Origin: Clostridiales bacterium
GTDB lineage: Bacteria > Bacillota > Clostridia > Lachnospirales > Lachnospiraceae
Assembly (NCBI GenBank): GCA_021203115.1
Contig: JAJQBV010000036.1
Coordinates: 1-15,139, forward strand
Direction: 5' to 3'
Length of the DNA: 15,139 bases
In this document: positions 14,847 through 15,139 of the stretch, piece by piece
How positions within the stretch are numbered: the first letter of the stretch is position 1
How the letters are laid out: every line of letters begins with the position of its first letter
The notes under the pieces: model-generated
What the model saw: only the letters and a program-made list of their open reading frames with translations
Databases searched by the model: none
Told to the model about the DNA's origin: nothing
Made by a program: the position numbers and the translations under genes

Positions 14847-15139
14847 ATGTATTCAATCCGTGCGGAACAGAGTTTTGATGCGGCGCATTTTCTCGCCGGA
14901 TATCAGGGGAAATGCAGCAACATCCACGGACACCGGTGGCGTGTTGTGGTTCAGGTCGGCACCGCGGAGCTTGATAGGGAAGGACAGCTTCGCGGGATGG
15001 TCGCCGATTTCGGAGATCTGAAGAGGGAGTTGAAAAGCCTGACGGACGCCTATGACCATACGTTTATCTACGAATCCGGTTCCCTGCGGGAGAAGACCGT
15101 GGAGGCGCTGGAGGAGGAGGGATTTTCTCTGACCGGGGT
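14847..15139 (+). CDS. queD: 6-carboxy-5,6,7,8-tetrahydropterin synthase QueD (partial, cut by window end)
   Basis: Catalyses conversion of 7,8-dihydroneopterin triphosphate to 6-carboxytetrahydropterin, the second step towards preQ0/preQ1 and queuosine in tRNA. ATG 14847 has AGGAGG at 14836-14841. The 97 visible residues show zinc ligands His14 (SFDAAHFL), His27 and His29 (NIHGHRW), catalytic Cys23 (GKCSNIHGH), ADFGDLK (from residue 53) and His71 in YDHTFI, all typical of the PTPS/QueD family. The remaining C-terminal part lies beyond the window. The preQ1 riboswitch in its leader supports the queuosine role over other pterin enzymes and predicts further que genes downstream. Identification is secure. 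Confidence 0.93.
   Translation, partial: MYSIRAEQSFDAAHFLAGYQGKCSNIHGHRWRVVVQVGTAELDREGQLRGMVADFGDLKRELKSLTDAYDHTFIYESGSLREKTVEALEEEGFSLTG

Overview
The window looks like chromosomal core-genome DNA from a Gram-positive anaerobe of class Clostridia, most likely a Lachnospiraceae-type organism. The evidence is moderate-to-high GC, strong AGGAGG-type ribosome binding sites, a Gram-positive LexA box (CGAACATAAGTTCG) in front of recA, the recA-recX-rny order, a DUF5685/J-domain gene pair and a preQ1-I riboswitch in front of queD. I see no insertion sequence, phage gene, CRISPR array, tRNA or rRNA. The taxon is inferred from gene content, not from a marker search.

Layout. Positions 19-1547 hold a DUF5685-family gene whose frame is broken by a TGA at codon 12, overlapped by a TTG-started J-domain co-chaperone-like gene with a Cys-rich tail. 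From 1605 to 5208 on the plus strand come a cytoplasmic GH13 alpha-amylase-family enzyme with an odd Lys/Glu-rich C-terminal extension, a 51-residue single-pass membrane protein, and peptide chain release factor 3 (prfC). Positions 5209-5397 separate convergent genes and fold into three hairpins, including an intrinsic terminator best suited to the minus strand. An Hsp70 (DnaK-like) gene without hrcA/grpE neighbours lies on the minus strand (5398-7194).

A 285-bp divergent intergenic region carries two sigma-A-type promoters towards recA and a LexA operator. It is followed by recA, recX and rny (ribonuclease Y); rny has its own near-consensus promoter inside the end of recX and ends at a clear terminator. 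Then come exoA-type exonuclease III, lepB (signal peptidase I), a two-S1-domain RNA-binding protein with an acidic Ala/Glu/Thr tail, an unrecognised 156-residue protein and an SseB-family protein. A preQ1-I riboswitch with a visible antiterminator/terminator pair follows, and then queD, cut by the window edge.

How they fit together. Most genes are information processing or quality control: translation termination (RF3), RNA turnover (RNase Y), recombination and its control (RecA/RecX under LexA), base-excision repair (ExoA), protein folding (Hsp70, J protein), secretion (LepB) and tRNA modification (QueD under preQ1 control). The least explained parts are the DUF5685/J-protein pair, the GH13 tail with its small membrane neighbour, the unknown gene between the S1 and SseB genes, and the structured convergent intergenic region.
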